This document shows positions 47,096-55,710 of a DNA stretch of 64,000 nucleotides, piece by piece. This stretch comes from Natranaerobius trueperi (GTDB lineage: Bacteria; Bacillota; Natranaerobiia; Natranaerobiales; Natranaerobiaceae): assembly GCF_002216005.1 (NCBI RefSeq), contig NZ_NIQC01000009.1:19149-83148 (forward strand), read 5' to 3'. Within the stretch, counting starts at the first letter, position 1; each line of letters begins with the position of its first letter. The translations under genes were made by a program, and so were the position numbers. The notes beneath the pieces were generated by a model, which saw only the letters and a program-made list of their open reading frames with translations, did not search any database and was not told the DNA's origin.

Positions 47096-48166
47096 CTAAA
47101 TCTCTAGTAAATCTTTAGTTGCTTGAGTTAACACTTCACAACCATTTTCTTTAACTACTATTATATCTTCTATTCTTACACCACCCCAACCAGGTAAGTA
47201 TACACCTGGTTCTACAGTTACTGTCATACCAGGTTTCAATGTCTCTTCATGATTTGGAGACAAGCGAGGAGATTCATGCACTTCTAGTCCTACACCATGT
47301 CCTAAACCATGGCCAAATTTATCACCATAGCCTTCTTTATGGATTATACATCTAGCTGTTTCATCAGCTTCTTTGCCTGTCATACCAGCTTTAATGGATC
47401 TAATAGCATTCATTTGTGCTTGTAGTACCATTTCATAAATCTTTCTTTGTTCCTCAGTAGCCTCACCTAAAACAACTGTACGAGTTATATCTGAACAATA
47501 TCCCTTGTAACAAGCACCTAAATCCATTTTTACAAAATCACCATTCTTAATCTTTTTTTCTGATGCAACACCATGAGGTAAAGCTGATCTTTCTCCACTT
47601 GCTACTATTATATCAAAAGAAACCTTTTCGGCACCTTTTTCCTTCATGAAATGTTCCATTTCTAAAGATAGCTCTCGCTCTGTAACACCTTCTTCGATAA
47701 AATTAACTATATGTAAAAAAGCTTCATCAGAAATTTTAATAGCTTCTTTTAATGTATCAATTTCATCCTCATCTTTAATTTTCCTGATTTCAGATACTAA
47801 ATCAACACTAGGTTGCAAAGTTGTATTACTCAATTTTTGCTGATATTCTTCATAAGTTTCATATGTAATATAATTTTTTTCAAAATATAGAGTTGATACA
47901 TTTAAATCACCTAGAATTTCATTTAATGTTTTAGTCATAGGAAATTCATGTTTTACAACTTCAATCCCTTCATAGATTTCTTCATTTGCTTGTTCTACAT
48001 ATCGAAAATCAGTTAAAAAAATATTCTTTTGTGGGGTGATCAACAAATAACCACTTGTTCCTGTAAACCCAGTTAAATAACGACGATTCTCAGGTTTTGT
48101 TACAAGTAAAGAAGAAATCCCTTTTTCTTTCATAATGTCATTCAACTTCTTTAATCTGTTATTCAT
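47096..48166 (-). CDS. pepP: Xaa-Pro aminopeptidase
   Basis: Metallopeptidase (M24) that removes residues before proline. It is 356 residues: a creatinase-like N-terminal domain (about 1-125) and a pita-bread catalytic domain. Metal ligands are in KMDLGACYKGYCSDITRT (two Asp), GHGLGHGVGLEVHE (His), and VEPGVYLPGWGGVRIED (two Glu). Next to efp, as in most Firmicutes. Confidence 0.94.
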   Translation of the reverse strand: MNNRLKKLNDIMKEKGISSLLVTKPENRRYLTGFTGTSGYLLITPQKNIFLTDFRYVEQANEEIYEGIEVVKHEFPMTKTLNEILGDLNVSTLYFEKNYITYETYEEYQQKLSNTTLQPSVDLVSEIRKIKDEDEIDTLKEAIKISDEAFLHIVNFIEEGVTERELSLEMEHFMKEKGAEKVSFDIIVASGERSALPHGVASEKKIKNGDFVKMDLGACYKGYCSDITRTVVLGEATEEQRKIYEMVLQAQMNAIRSIKAGMTGKEADETARCIIHKEGYGDKFGHGLGHGVGLEVHESPRLSPNHEETLKPGMTVTVEPGVYLPGWGGVRIEDIIVVKENGCEVLTQATKDLLEI

Positions 48167-48171
48167 ATTAT

Positions 48172-48618
48172 CTACTCCTCTCTTAAAAAGTCAAGATGAT
48201 TTAATAAAGCTTTTAAACCAAGTGAATAACTTTCCAAACCAAATCCTGATATCTGACCTATAGTAACCGGAGCAATCACCGACTTTGCCCGAAAACTTTC
48301 TCTAGAATATATATTAGAGATATGTACTTCTACTACTGGAATGGTTAGCGCTGCTATGGCATCTCTTAGTGCTATACTATAATGAGTATAAGCAGCTGGA
48401 TTAAATATCACTCCTGAAGCTTCATCATTTGCTTTATGTAAAAAATTAATTAGTTCACCCTCACAGTTAGATTGCAAAGTTACTATCGTTATTTGATATT
48501 TTGACCCTAATCTCTTTAGTCTATTATTTATTTCATCTAAATTCACCTTACCATAAACTTCAGTTTCACGTTCCCCCAATAAATTTAGATTAGGGCCATG
48601 AAGAACTAAAATTTTCAA
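48172..48618 (-). CDS. aroQ: Type II 3-dehydroquinate dehydratase
   Basis: Shikimate-pathway dehydratase of 148 residues. NLNLLGERETEVYG has the catalytic Tyr, QSNCEGELINFLH and FNPAAYTHYSIAL bind substrate, and EVHISNIYSRE carries the catalytic His. The start is TTG at 48618 behind GGGGGT. The gap upstream (48619-49449) holds a terminator and an lpd relic. Confidence 0.94.
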   Translation of the reverse strand: MKILVLHGPNLNLLGERETEVYGKVNLDEINNRLKRLGSKYQITIVTLQSNCEGELINFLHKANDEASGVIFNPAAYTHYSIALRDAIAALTIPVVEVHISNIYSRESFRAKSVIAPVTIGQISGFGLESYSLGLKALLNHLDFLREE

Positions 48619-48697
48619 GGTCAGACCCCCATTCTAGTTTATACATCTTAACATGTATACTATTTCTTTACATCTCATTGTTTTCCTGCTGAAAAAC

Positions 48698-48722
48698 AAA
48701 AATGCGCTTTTGGCGCATTTTT
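48698..48722. terminator. Bidirectional Rho-independent terminator
   Basis: AAAAATGCGC and GCGCATTTTT form a perfect stem with a 5-base loop and a T-rich tail on either strand. It ends the lipM/lpd-relic transcript before aroQ. Confidence 0.9.
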
Positions 48723-48760
48723 GTTTTTACTTCACCCTATTTTTTCCTTTTTTGCTTTAC

Positions 48761-49445
48761 CTAATGTATAGTAAGGTTATCTACATCAAGAGCAGCCTTC
48801 CAAGCTGTTTCACTTAACGTCGGGTAAGAGTGAGCCATCTCAATAAGCTCGTCGAAGCGTGCTTATTTTTTGATAGCTAAAGTGTCTTCCTGTATCAAAC
48901 TCAAACACATAGGGACCTAAAAAATGAATATCACGAACTTTTTTTAGTGTCTTTTTCTGTTACAAATTTTACTATCCCATCGATTTTTCCAAGTATCGTT
49001 TGCTTTTCATTTCCTCTAAAAGATAATTTACCAAACTCTACAGCAATTCCATGTTCTTTGCAAACATCCTCACTCATGCCTACTGTAGATATTTCAGATA
49101 ATGTAAAAATACAACTATGAATTGCTTTATCTTCGTAAACTTCATAAGTATCTAAACATTTCCACTTACAATTCCCTTAATTACTAGCTACATAGCTAAC
49201 ATAGTCCTTATTAGAAACATCTCCGATAGCATATATTACTGGTATATTTATTTCTGTTTTTTCTTAACCATATTTATCAACATTAGTCCTAGGTTTTTAG
49301 TATCTATCTCATGTAAATTTGACCTTCTCCAATTGATAAAATCACTTAATCAATTAATCTTCGCTACGACTTATCTCTGTCACCTTTGTTTTTGTTAATA
49401 TTTTTACTCCACTTTTTAAGATAACTATGAACATCTTCTAACTAT
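48761..49445 (-). pseudogene. Dihydrolipoamide dehydrogenase remnant (C-terminal half)
   Basis: Readable family segments in order on the minus strand: INIPVIYAIGDV (FAD site), SCIFTLSEISTVGMSE, AVEFGKLSFRGNEKQ, GIVKFVTEKDTKK, DIHFLGPYV, and the C-terminal ELIEMAHSYPTLSETAWK. A stop follows VASN, and at least two frameshifts lie near TEKDTKK and the SYQK region. The N-terminal FAD domain is missing. This is the L-protein of the glycine cleavage or 2-oxoacid dehydrogenase systems. It sits directly downstream of lipM. Confidence 0.85.
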
Positions 49446-49449
49446 TTCT

Positions 49450-50280
49450 TTATCTCTTGAGATTCCACTTATCTTTAAGATATTTTGTTTTCTCAAGCTC
49501 AGAAACAAATAGTTTTTCACCTTCAGTTAAAGTTCCCTGTTCTAGTTTGATATCCAAAGCTGATTCAAAGCCTTTTTTAAAGACCTTAATCAAATTGTCT
49601 TGTGTTATGTCAATATTTTTTGTTTTAGCTACATCGGCTAATCCAGCTGCTCTGTTTTTTAAGGTCTTTTTAGTTCGTTCACGCACCTTTTCTGATGGAA
49701 AGTTTAACACAGATATTAATTCTTCTATATTTATTTTAATAGGTATAGATCCATGTTGAAGTAAAGCACCATATTTCCTTACTTGGGCACTACCAATAAC
49801 CTTTTTATCCTCTACTAATAATTCATACCAAGAAGGTGCATCAAAACAAGCAGCCGATCCTTGTTTTTTACCACTCCCATTTTTCAGCTCATTCATCTCA
49901 GCTCTAATACCCATTTCATCTAATCCATACATTAAGCCTCTCGATAAAACTTTATATGCCTTTATAACTTCGTCTGGGATTTTAGGATTCTGTTCATTGA
50001 CAATAACACTATAAGTTAGTTCATCTTTATGAAGAATTGCTCTACCACCTGTTGGGCGTCTTACATAATCAAAACCCAATTTTTTAGAAACTTCAAAGTC
50101 TATTTGACGTTCTGCTTTTTGAAAATACCCCATGGAAACACACGGGGGATCCCAAAAATAGAACCGTATAGTTGGTGGAACTTCTTCTTTTGATACCGAC
50201 TTTAATATTGCTTCATCTCTAGCCATATTGGTCGCACCGTTAGATGGTTTTTCATCAATAATCAATCTCCATGTTTCCAT
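49450..50280 (-). CDS. lipM: Octanoyltransferase LipM-type (lipoate ligase family)
   Basis: Moves octanoyl from acyl carrier protein to a lipoyl-domain lysine (GcvH in Bacillus). It is 276 residues. RRPTGGRAILHKDELTYSV near residue 75 is the family motif. C145 in ACFDAPSWYEL matches the catalytic cysteine that defines LipM against LplA, and KKVIGSAQ near 160 carries the conserved lysine. The start is ATG at 50280 behind GGGGGAG. It follows two LipS-like radical SAM genes, so de novo lipoylation is the likely joint role. Confidence 0.82.
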   Translation of the reverse strand: METWRLIIDEKPSNGATNMARDEAILKSVSKEEVPPTIRFYFWDPPCVSMGYFQKAERQIDFEVSKKLGFDYVRRPTGGRAILHKDELTYSVIVNEQNPKIPDEVIKAYKVLSRGLMYGLDEMGIRAEMNELKNGSGKKQGSAACFDAPSWYELLVEDKKVIGSAQVRKYGALLQHGSIPIKINIEELISVLNFPSEKVRERTKKTLKNRAAGLADVAKTKNIDITQDNLIKVFKKGFESALDIKLEQGTLTEGEKLFVSELEKTKYLKDKWNLKR

Positions 50281-50296
50281 AGAATCTCCCCCTGTC

Positions 50297-51256
50297 TTAA
50301 GTTTCTATTCTAGATAAAACTAACTTAACCGCATTCTGTGCCTCTTCAGATGTGAGTGACCGGGGATAATTATAAATAATTCCACCTGGTTTTTCATTGT
50401 AATAAGGCCTATTACAATCAGGACATCCTGTAGTTTCAAATGCTTCTCCATCTTTTAATATATTCTTAATATTCTCACTTTCGATACCAAACTTAATCAC
50501 TCTATTTTCATTATCAAATATAATGTCATCATATGTAATGTAATTATATCTTAATAGGTAATGAACAGTCTGAATAATCCGATATTTTTTTATGTCTGGG
50601 GGGCTCTCATTCTCAAGTTTAGTACCCTTTATAGGAGTAAAAGCAAATAATCCCACATGAACTCCCAAGTAAATAAGTTCTGATAACAGTTCAATAACTT
50701 GTTGCTCACTCTCTCCTAAGCCCACAATTAAATGTGTACTAATCTTATCAGGGAATTTTAAGGCACACTCTTTAATTAATTTAAAACGTTCTTCAAAAAA
50801 ACCTCCCTTAATACTATTAAATTTATTAGGGTCACAAACATCAAGACTTATCCCTACTTTATCAGCTCCTTGATTAATTAAATCTTTAACTTGTTCTACA
50901 CTTTCGATATTAGCTGATACACATATTGGTAAATTTGTCATTTGAGTTATATCATTTAAAACTGTTTGTGTTTTTTCATGACCCGAATCTTCTTTAACAG
51001 ACTGAAGACAGACTCGTTTTAGACCATTTCTTTCACCCTCCGCAAGTCCATGCTTCAAATCCTCTTTACTATACTCAGGCCAAGTAATTCGACTAAGCAA
51101 ATTAGACTTCGATAGGCTAGATCTAGATTGTGGACAGAAAGAACAATTATTTAAACAATTTTCTCCGTCCATCAAGTATGCAGTTGTAGGCATTGCATCC
51201 GTCTTAAGCTTATTGAGTCCACACACATAAGCACTACCTGCTGATATCCTTATCAT
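50297..51256 (-). CDS. Radical SAM protein, LipS-like (split lipoyl synthase subunit)
   Basis: A 319-residue biotin-synthase-like radical SAM protein. The [4Fe-4S] motif is C34-x3-C38-x2-C41 (ENCLNNCSFC). A second cysteine set, GCPDCNRP, lies near the C-terminus and could hold an auxiliary cluster. In Thermococcus and some bacteria two such proteins, LipS1 and LipS2, together insert the two sulfurs of lipoate. I cannot tell which of the pair this is. The ATG at 51256 overlaps the previous stop (ATGA). Confidence 0.75.
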   Translation of the reverse strand: MIRISAGSAYVCGLNKLKTDAMPTTAYLMDGENCLNNCSFCPQSRSSLSKSNLLSRITWPEYSKEDLKHGLAEGERNGLKRVCLQSVKEDSGHEKTQTVLNDITQMTNLPICVSANIESVEQVKDLINQGADKVGISLDVCDPNKFNSIKGGFFEERFKLIKECALKFPDKISTHLIVGLGESEQQVIELLSELIYLGVHVGLFAFTPIKGTKLENESPPDIKKYRIIQTVHYLLRYNYITYDDIIFDNENRVIKFGIESENIKNILKDGEAFETTGCPDCNRPYYNEKPGGIIYNYPRSLTSEEAQNAVKLVLSRIET

Positions 51257-52110
51257 AATGAACAACACTCCTCTTCAAATAAGACATTATACCCCTTTTC
51301 TTCTGCTAGTTTTCTCGCCTTAGGAGCAGGAATAACTATTTTATTTACTCCACTTTCTATTGCCCAATAATCAAGCTCGTTTCGATAGCGTCCACCAGGT
51401 CGCATGCACCCTAAATATATTGGAATATCCGGAAACTTTATTCGAGCCGTTAATAATACTTCCACAACATACTCTAAAGAAGGTGGTAAAGCATCGGAAA
51501 ATCTGGTTTTTTTCGTTGGTGTAAAAACGATAAAAGAAAGAGCTGAAGCACCTTCTTTTTCTATTAAATTCATAGCTTTGTATTCACCACTTTTTTGACC
51601 ACCATTAAGTCCTATGCATATATGTGGAACAACATCAGCATATTTTCTTAATTTACGATAAGCGTTAAGATAATCATTAATTGTAATATTATCAATTCCA
51701 TAAACATTTTTTATTGTTTCATTACAACCTACAAAATCAAATGATACTACATCAGTCAATTGTCCAATTTTTTTAGCCTCATCATTATTAACTATACCTG
51801 CATGTATGTTTAATCTAGTATTTTTTGAAAGCTCTTCTAGTTTTTTCTCATACTTTAAAATGGGTACTTTACCAAAGTGATCACAACCTCCGCTAATCAA
51901 ACAGCTAGGTGGATTATCAATTTCATCTAACTGTTTCATATTTCGTAAATAGTGGCCACCACAGTGAGCACAATCTAATTCGCAATTAGGTCCAGTAACA
52001 CTTACTTGTTGTGTATCTTTAGGATAAACAAAGGTCATACTAGGCGAAAAGTTTTGCTGTCTAATGTTTTTGGCTTTTTTTAATAACTGATGATCTATTT
52101 TTAAATTCAT
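51253..52110 (-). CDS. Radical SAM protein, LipS-like (partner subunit)
   Basis: A 285-residue radical SAM protein with C43-x3-C47-x2-C50 (NCELDCAHC) and further cysteines at SCLISGGCDHFG and near the C-terminus (EEECCSL). It pairs with the gene that follows, with overlapping stop and start. Location beside lipM and glycine-cleavage remnants supports lipoyl synthase. No LipA-type gene is seen in this window. The ATG at 52110 overlaps the stop of the gcvPB remnant; GGTGG lies upstream. Confidence 0.75.
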   Translation of the reverse strand: MNLKIDHQLLKKAKNIRQQNFSPSMTFVYPKDTQQVSVTGPNCELDCAHCGGHYLRNMKQLDEIDNPPSCLISGGCDHFGKVPILKYEKKLEELSKNTRLNIHAGIVNNDEAKKIGQLTDVVSFDFVGCNETIKNVYGIDNITINDYLNAYRKLRKYADVVPHICIGLNGGQKSGEYKAMNLIEKEGASALSFIVFTPTKKTRFSDALPPSLEYVVEVLLTARIKFPDIPIYLGCMRPGGRYRNELDYWAIESGVNKIVIPAPKARKLAEEKGYNVLFEEECCSL

Positions 52111-52487
52111 GCCAGACAACCACCTTGGTATTGATTTCCTAAAACAGCCGTTACTTCATCTAATCTACCTACTGATGTAGTGTGGGAGGCATTATTTACT
52201 CTATCTTTTTTTTTTAGATCATCAATCGGGTTATGTTTCATAGTACAAGTTACTAATGAATAAAAACCAGTGTCCCTACTAGAAGTTTTTGTAGCTAGTT
52301 CTAAAAAGTCACGCATAACTTCCCTTTCTAATGCTTGAGGTAAGAGTGGATCTTTTTTCCTCTGGAGCTTTTTAGGTATTAAATCATCAATACTTTCACT
52401 TTCCTCCGGGACATCACAATAAGGAGGAGAAAAACCAACTCGACCTTCACTTCCTAGTTTAAATATAAAGGCTTTATCATTTTTCAT
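52107..52487 (-). pseudogene. Glycine dehydrogenase subunit 2 (GcvPB) N-terminal remnant
   Basis: 126 codons. Residues 1-94 match the start of GcvPB: FKLGSEGRVGFSPPYCDVP, then DTGFYSLVTCTMKHNP, where full proteins continue for another roughly 390 residues. The last 30 residues (from NNASHTTSVGR) do not match GcvPB and look like a junction with other sequence. It cannot be an active P-protein. Its stop overlaps the start of the radical SAM gene, so it may now serve only as a translated leader. Confidence 0.75.
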
Positions 52488-52630
52488 TATTTAATACCCT
52501 CCATTCTCTAGCCAACCTGTCGATTTCAACTTTGGCCCTCTTTTCTGTGACACTAATTAACATATGATTTTTAACAACTTGTCTTGGTGTTTTAACAAGA
52601 AAAGACTTTAAGAATGGGCTACTATTGGAA
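52477..52630 (-). pseudogene. Glycine dehydrogenase subunit 1 (GcvPA) C-terminal remnant
   Basis: The reading ending over the gcvPB start gives SSPFLKSFLVKTPRQVVK, then HMLISVTEKRAKVEIDRLAREW. This matches the PFFNEFVVK and LICVTEKRTKEEIDRL end of GcvPA, with a short internal deletion between them. A stop codon precedes the segment. Gene order gcvPA-gcvPB is the normal one. Confidence 0.7.
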
Positions 52631-53333
52631 GCTCTACATTTTTTAATACCTTTTGATCACATCACAGTCATATGGACACAAGCATACATTCGAAGTTGCC
52701 CGTTCCAGACTAGTGCTACTTGCTTGTTTGTAAGTTTAATACATATCCTCTTTCCCATCATCCTCTTAACTATAGCCGTAAACTCATTGCCTGGTTTATT
52801 AGTAATAAACTGTTTTTGTAATATCTCTTTTCCCATAAAATTATTATTATTTAGCTAACAAACATTTTTAGCCTTGATTCTATTTCAAACACTACTAAAT
52901 TAATTCGATGAGATACTAGAAATTCCTCCAAATTATATAATATTTGTTATTATAATCCGTTTTAATGATTTTAAGGCCCAACACATATGGCTTTTAGTTC
53001 TTCTAAACTTTCATATTCCATATTCAGGTTATTTTGGTATCTGATACAGGTAAACCAACTCCATGTCGGAGAATAAAAAGGTTAAAATTCAACTCTATTA
53101 TATACGATTGTCTTACTAGCTTCCGCTTTAGCAGCTAAAAAGCAAAAAGTCAAACAAGAGAACCTTGATAGTGACTACCTAAGAATAATTAGAGCTGAAA
53201 AAGAGTGGTATCAAAAAAACTTAAAGGTCTATTTAACGTTTAGAACGTTAATATCTGTATGAAAAGTAAATTCTAGTAACTCCAAACCTAATTTTTCTAC
53301 ATTAAGAATTAAATTTTGAAAAAGGCTTATTAT
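52631..53333. other. Stretch without a recognised gene
   Basis: A 59-codon minus-strand reading (52836-52657, MGKEILQKQF...) lacks a ribosome site and could be further P-protein debris. A plus-strand run around 53110-53260 (LASALAAKKQKVKQEN...) has no start and no match known to me. I see only degraded sequence here. Confidence 0.5.
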
Positions 53334-53376
53334 AAAAAAATAACAAAGCATGCTTCAAAATCATACTTTGTTATTT
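53334..53376 (-). terminator. Rho-independent terminator after cysK
   Basis: AATAACAAAG and CTTTGTTATT arms form a 10-bp stem around an imperfect inner stem (TATG/CATG-like), followed on the minus strand by a T-run. It lies about 12 bases past the cysK stop. Confidence 0.85.
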
Positions 53377-53387
53377 AACAATTACTT

Positions 53388-54308
53388 TTAATTATCTTGA
53401 AACAGAGAAGTTGAGAGATACCTTTCACCTGTATCTGGAAGAATTATAACCATTGTAGTTCCAGGATTATCTTTTGCTATTTTTTTAGCCGTCCATAAAA
53501 CAGCTCCAGAAGAAATACCTGTCATTATCCCTTCATGTTGCATCAATTCTTTCGAAGATTCAATAGCATCTTTATCTTCTACTTTAAATATTTCATCCAC
53601 TTGTTTAAGGTTTAACGTATTTGGAATAAAACCTGCACCTATCCCCTGTATTTTATGAGGTAATGGTTTATCTCCTGATAATACAGCAGAATTAAGAGGT
53701 TCTACAGCAATGGTTTTCATATTTGTAAAGTGTTTTCTTAAAATTTCACTTGTACCTGTAATAGTTCCACCAGTACCAACACCTGAAATAAAATAATCCA
53801 ACCTTTTATTATAAAGGTCATTAATAATTTCTTGAGCTGTTGTTTTTTTATGGATGTCAGGATTAGCAGAATTATTAAATTGTTGAGGCATAAAAAAGTT
53901 AGAATACTCTTTTACAAGTTCTTCAGCTTTTTCAACAGCACCTTTCATTCCTTTATTACCTGGAGTAAGAACAAGCTCTGCTCCGAAACCTTTAAGTAGG
54001 TTTCTTCTTTCAAGACTCATCGAATCAGGCATAACTAAAATTAACCTATATCCTTTTGAAGCTGCTAGCATCGCAAGTCCAATACCAGTATTACCACTTG
54101 TTGGTTCTATAATAACTGTATCTTTATCAATATCCCCAACTTCTTCTGCAGCTTGTAACATACTTAATGAAATTCGATCTTTTACACTACCACCGGGATT
54201 AAAAGATTCTAACTTCCCATATACATTAACACTTTTTAAATCATCAATTTTAGTTAATTTAATCATTGGAGTATCACCTATTAACTCAGACACATTATTA
54301 ACAATCAC
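53388..54308 (-). CDS. cysK: Cysteine synthase (O-acetylserine sulfhydrylase)
   Basis: PLP enzyme making cysteine from O-acetylserine and sulfide. It is 306 residues. K43 in NPGGSVKDR holds PLP, the substrate loop TSGNTGIGLA lies near residue 70, and VGTGGTITGTSE near 178 binds the PLP phosphate. The start is GTG at 54308 behind AGGGGTG. Its short C-terminus (YLSTSLFQDN) fits the normal CysK. Confidence 0.94.
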   Translation of the reverse strand: MIVNNVSELIGDTPMIKLTKIDDLKSVNVYGKLESFNPGGSVKDRISLSMLQAAEEVGDIDKDTVIIEPTSGNTGIGLAMLAASKGYRLILVMPDSMSLERRNLLKGFGAELVLTPGNKGMKGAVEKAEELVKEYSNFFMPQQFNNSANPDIHKKTTAQEIINDLYNKRLDYFISGVGTGGTITGTSEILRKHFTNMKTIAVEPLNSAVLSGDKPLPHKIQGIGAGFIPNTLNLKQVDEIFKVEDKDAIESSKELMQHEGIMTGISSGAVLWTAKKIAKDNPGTTMVIILPDTGERYLSTSLFQDN

Positions 54309-54383
54309 GCTTTCACCCCTATACCCTACAATATTTTAGGGTTATTATATCATATGAGAATTTAAATAACAATTGATAATCAG

Positions 54384-54920
54384 TTATTTTAAGTATTTCA
54401 ATTCATCAATAATTTTATCTTTAACTTGATTACGTGTTAAAGTATCAGTCCAAACTAATATATCAGATTCGTAATAATATTTTAATCTCAAATTTAAAAG
54501 ACGCTCAATTTCCTGTAACTTGTTTTCTGTATTCAATAAAGGACGATTATTATCTAATATCACTCTTTGGCAAATAGTTTCTGCCGTTGCTAGTAATGAA
54601 ACTGTAATTGTTTGATTTTTTAATATTTGACGGTTTATAGAACGCTCGACAATACCACCACCTGTAGCAATAATATATGGGCCATCAGAAATTAAGTTAG
54701 TAAGAACTATACTTTCTATATCTCTAAACCATTGTTCACCTTTCATTTTAAATATATTAGCTATATCCATATTCGTTTCTTTTTCAATCTGTTTATCTGT
54801 ATCTTTAAAACCTATACCTAACGATTTAGCCAATGAACAACCTATCGTTGATTTACCAACACCCATAAAACCTATTAAAGCAATATTTTTATCTAATGAT
54901 ATTAATGTCAATCTAATCAT
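54384..54920 (-). CDS. aroK: Shikimate kinase
   Basis: Phosphorylates shikimate. It is 178 residues. The P-loop GFMGVGKST lies at 17-25, the shikimate-binding DTDKQIEKE region near residue 39, RDIES near 64 and ATGGGIVER near 86. The start is ATG at 54920. It sits at the end of the pilus gene group. Confidence 0.92.
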   Translation of the reverse strand: MIRLTLISLDKNIALIGFMGVGKSTIGCSLAKSLGIGFKDTDKQIEKETNMDIANIFKMKGEQWFRDIESIVLTNLISDGPYIIATGGGIVERSINRQILKNQTITVSLLATAETICQRVILDNNRPLLNTENKLQEIERLLNLRLKYYYESDILVWTDTLTRNQVKDKIIDELKYLK

Positions 54921-54930
54921 CCTATCTTCA

Positions 54931-55203
54931 CTAATGTCTCGGGCTTTTATTAACTTTCTCTATAGCTTTAACTATTTCAGCTGTAACATCGGTTGAAAAT
55001 TGTACCATCAGGGAATCTATTTTAGAGTAAATTTCTCCTTTTTCAGTAACGATATAACGTGGTGGTAGGTTATTTAAAGCAATAGCCATTATATCTTTTT
55101 TACAATGATCACAATTACAAATGCTAGAACGCTCAGCTAATAAAGAATTTAACTTTTTTAAAACAACATCTTCCATATAATTCTTTAAATTTAAATTACT
55201 CAT
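54931..55203 (-). CDS. Late competence protein ComFB-like
   Basis: A 90-residue protein with the ComFB cysteine motif CNCDHCKKDIMAIALN and LPPRYIVTEKGE. ComFB is found in competence operons but its role is unclear. It lies directly after pilus genes. The start is ATG at 55203 with GGAGG upstream. Confidence 0.85.
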   Translation of the reverse strand: MSNLNLKNYMEDVVLKKLNSLLAERSSICNCDHCKKDIMAIALNNLPPRYIVTEKGEIYSKIDSLMVQFSTDVTAEIVKAIEKVNKSPRH

Positions 55204-55224
55204 TTCCGTCCCTCCTTGAAACTT

Positions 55225-55707
55225 TTAAAAACCAGGTAAAACTTCACTTTTTCTAATACGACCAGAGACTGCAGCTATGACAACATATTTTGTATCACCT
55301 TGTTTATTAGAAATACCAATAGTAGCCCCGCCCCAAGGCACTCCATCCGGAGCGAAAACAACCTCAGGATTGTAAAAGTCACTTCCCCCTGTGTTAAGTG
55401 TACTAAAATTTATACCATCTGGTAAATAATTTATTTTAGTTCTATTCGGTAAATGTAAAACATAGTAGTTTTGAGGTCCAAAATAAGGAAAACTTATTCT
55501 TGATAATTGTTCAGTTTTCAGTGCTTGCATTTTTACAAGTCTTAAATCTTGGTAAAGCTTATTATGTGCACCGTCAAGAACAAAGATATCTATGGTTTTT
55601 ACAACATTAGGGTACAAAATAGAAATTATAATTGCTATTAAAATTATGACACCTAAGGTTTCAATCAAAGTAAATCCTCTTGTGTTATTAACTTTGCTTA
55701 TTTTAAT
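55225..55707 (-). CDS. GspH-like type IV prepilin with non-canonical start
   Basis: Minor pseudopilin. The prepilin peptidase motif RGFTLIE is followed by a hydrophobic helix (GVIILIAIIISILYP). Read from the usual start codons the ORF would begin inside that motif, which would remove the cleavage site. The preceding pilO-like stop is 6 bases upstream of an in-frame ATT at 55707; an ATT or ATA start coupled to pilO is the simplest reading. With ATT it is about 160 residues. Start uncertain. Confidence 0.7.
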   Translation of the reverse strand: MKISKVNNTRGFTLIETLGVIILIAIIISILYPNVVKTIDIFVLDGAHNKLYQDLRLVKMQALKTEQLSRISFPYFGPQNYYVLHLPNRTKINYLPDGINFSTLNTGGSDFYNPEVVFAPDGVPWGGATIGISNKQGDTKYVVIAAVSGRIRKSEVLPGF

Positions 55708-55710
55708 AAC

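Noticed and set aside
52657..52836. 59-codon minus-strand ORF upstream of the gcvPA remnant
   Set aside because: No ribosome site and no recognisable domain. More likely debris of the decayed P-protein region.
54309..54383. Weak AATAAC/GTTATT inverted repeat between aroK and cysK
   Set aside because: Six base pairs of A/T with no T-run; too weak to call a terminator.
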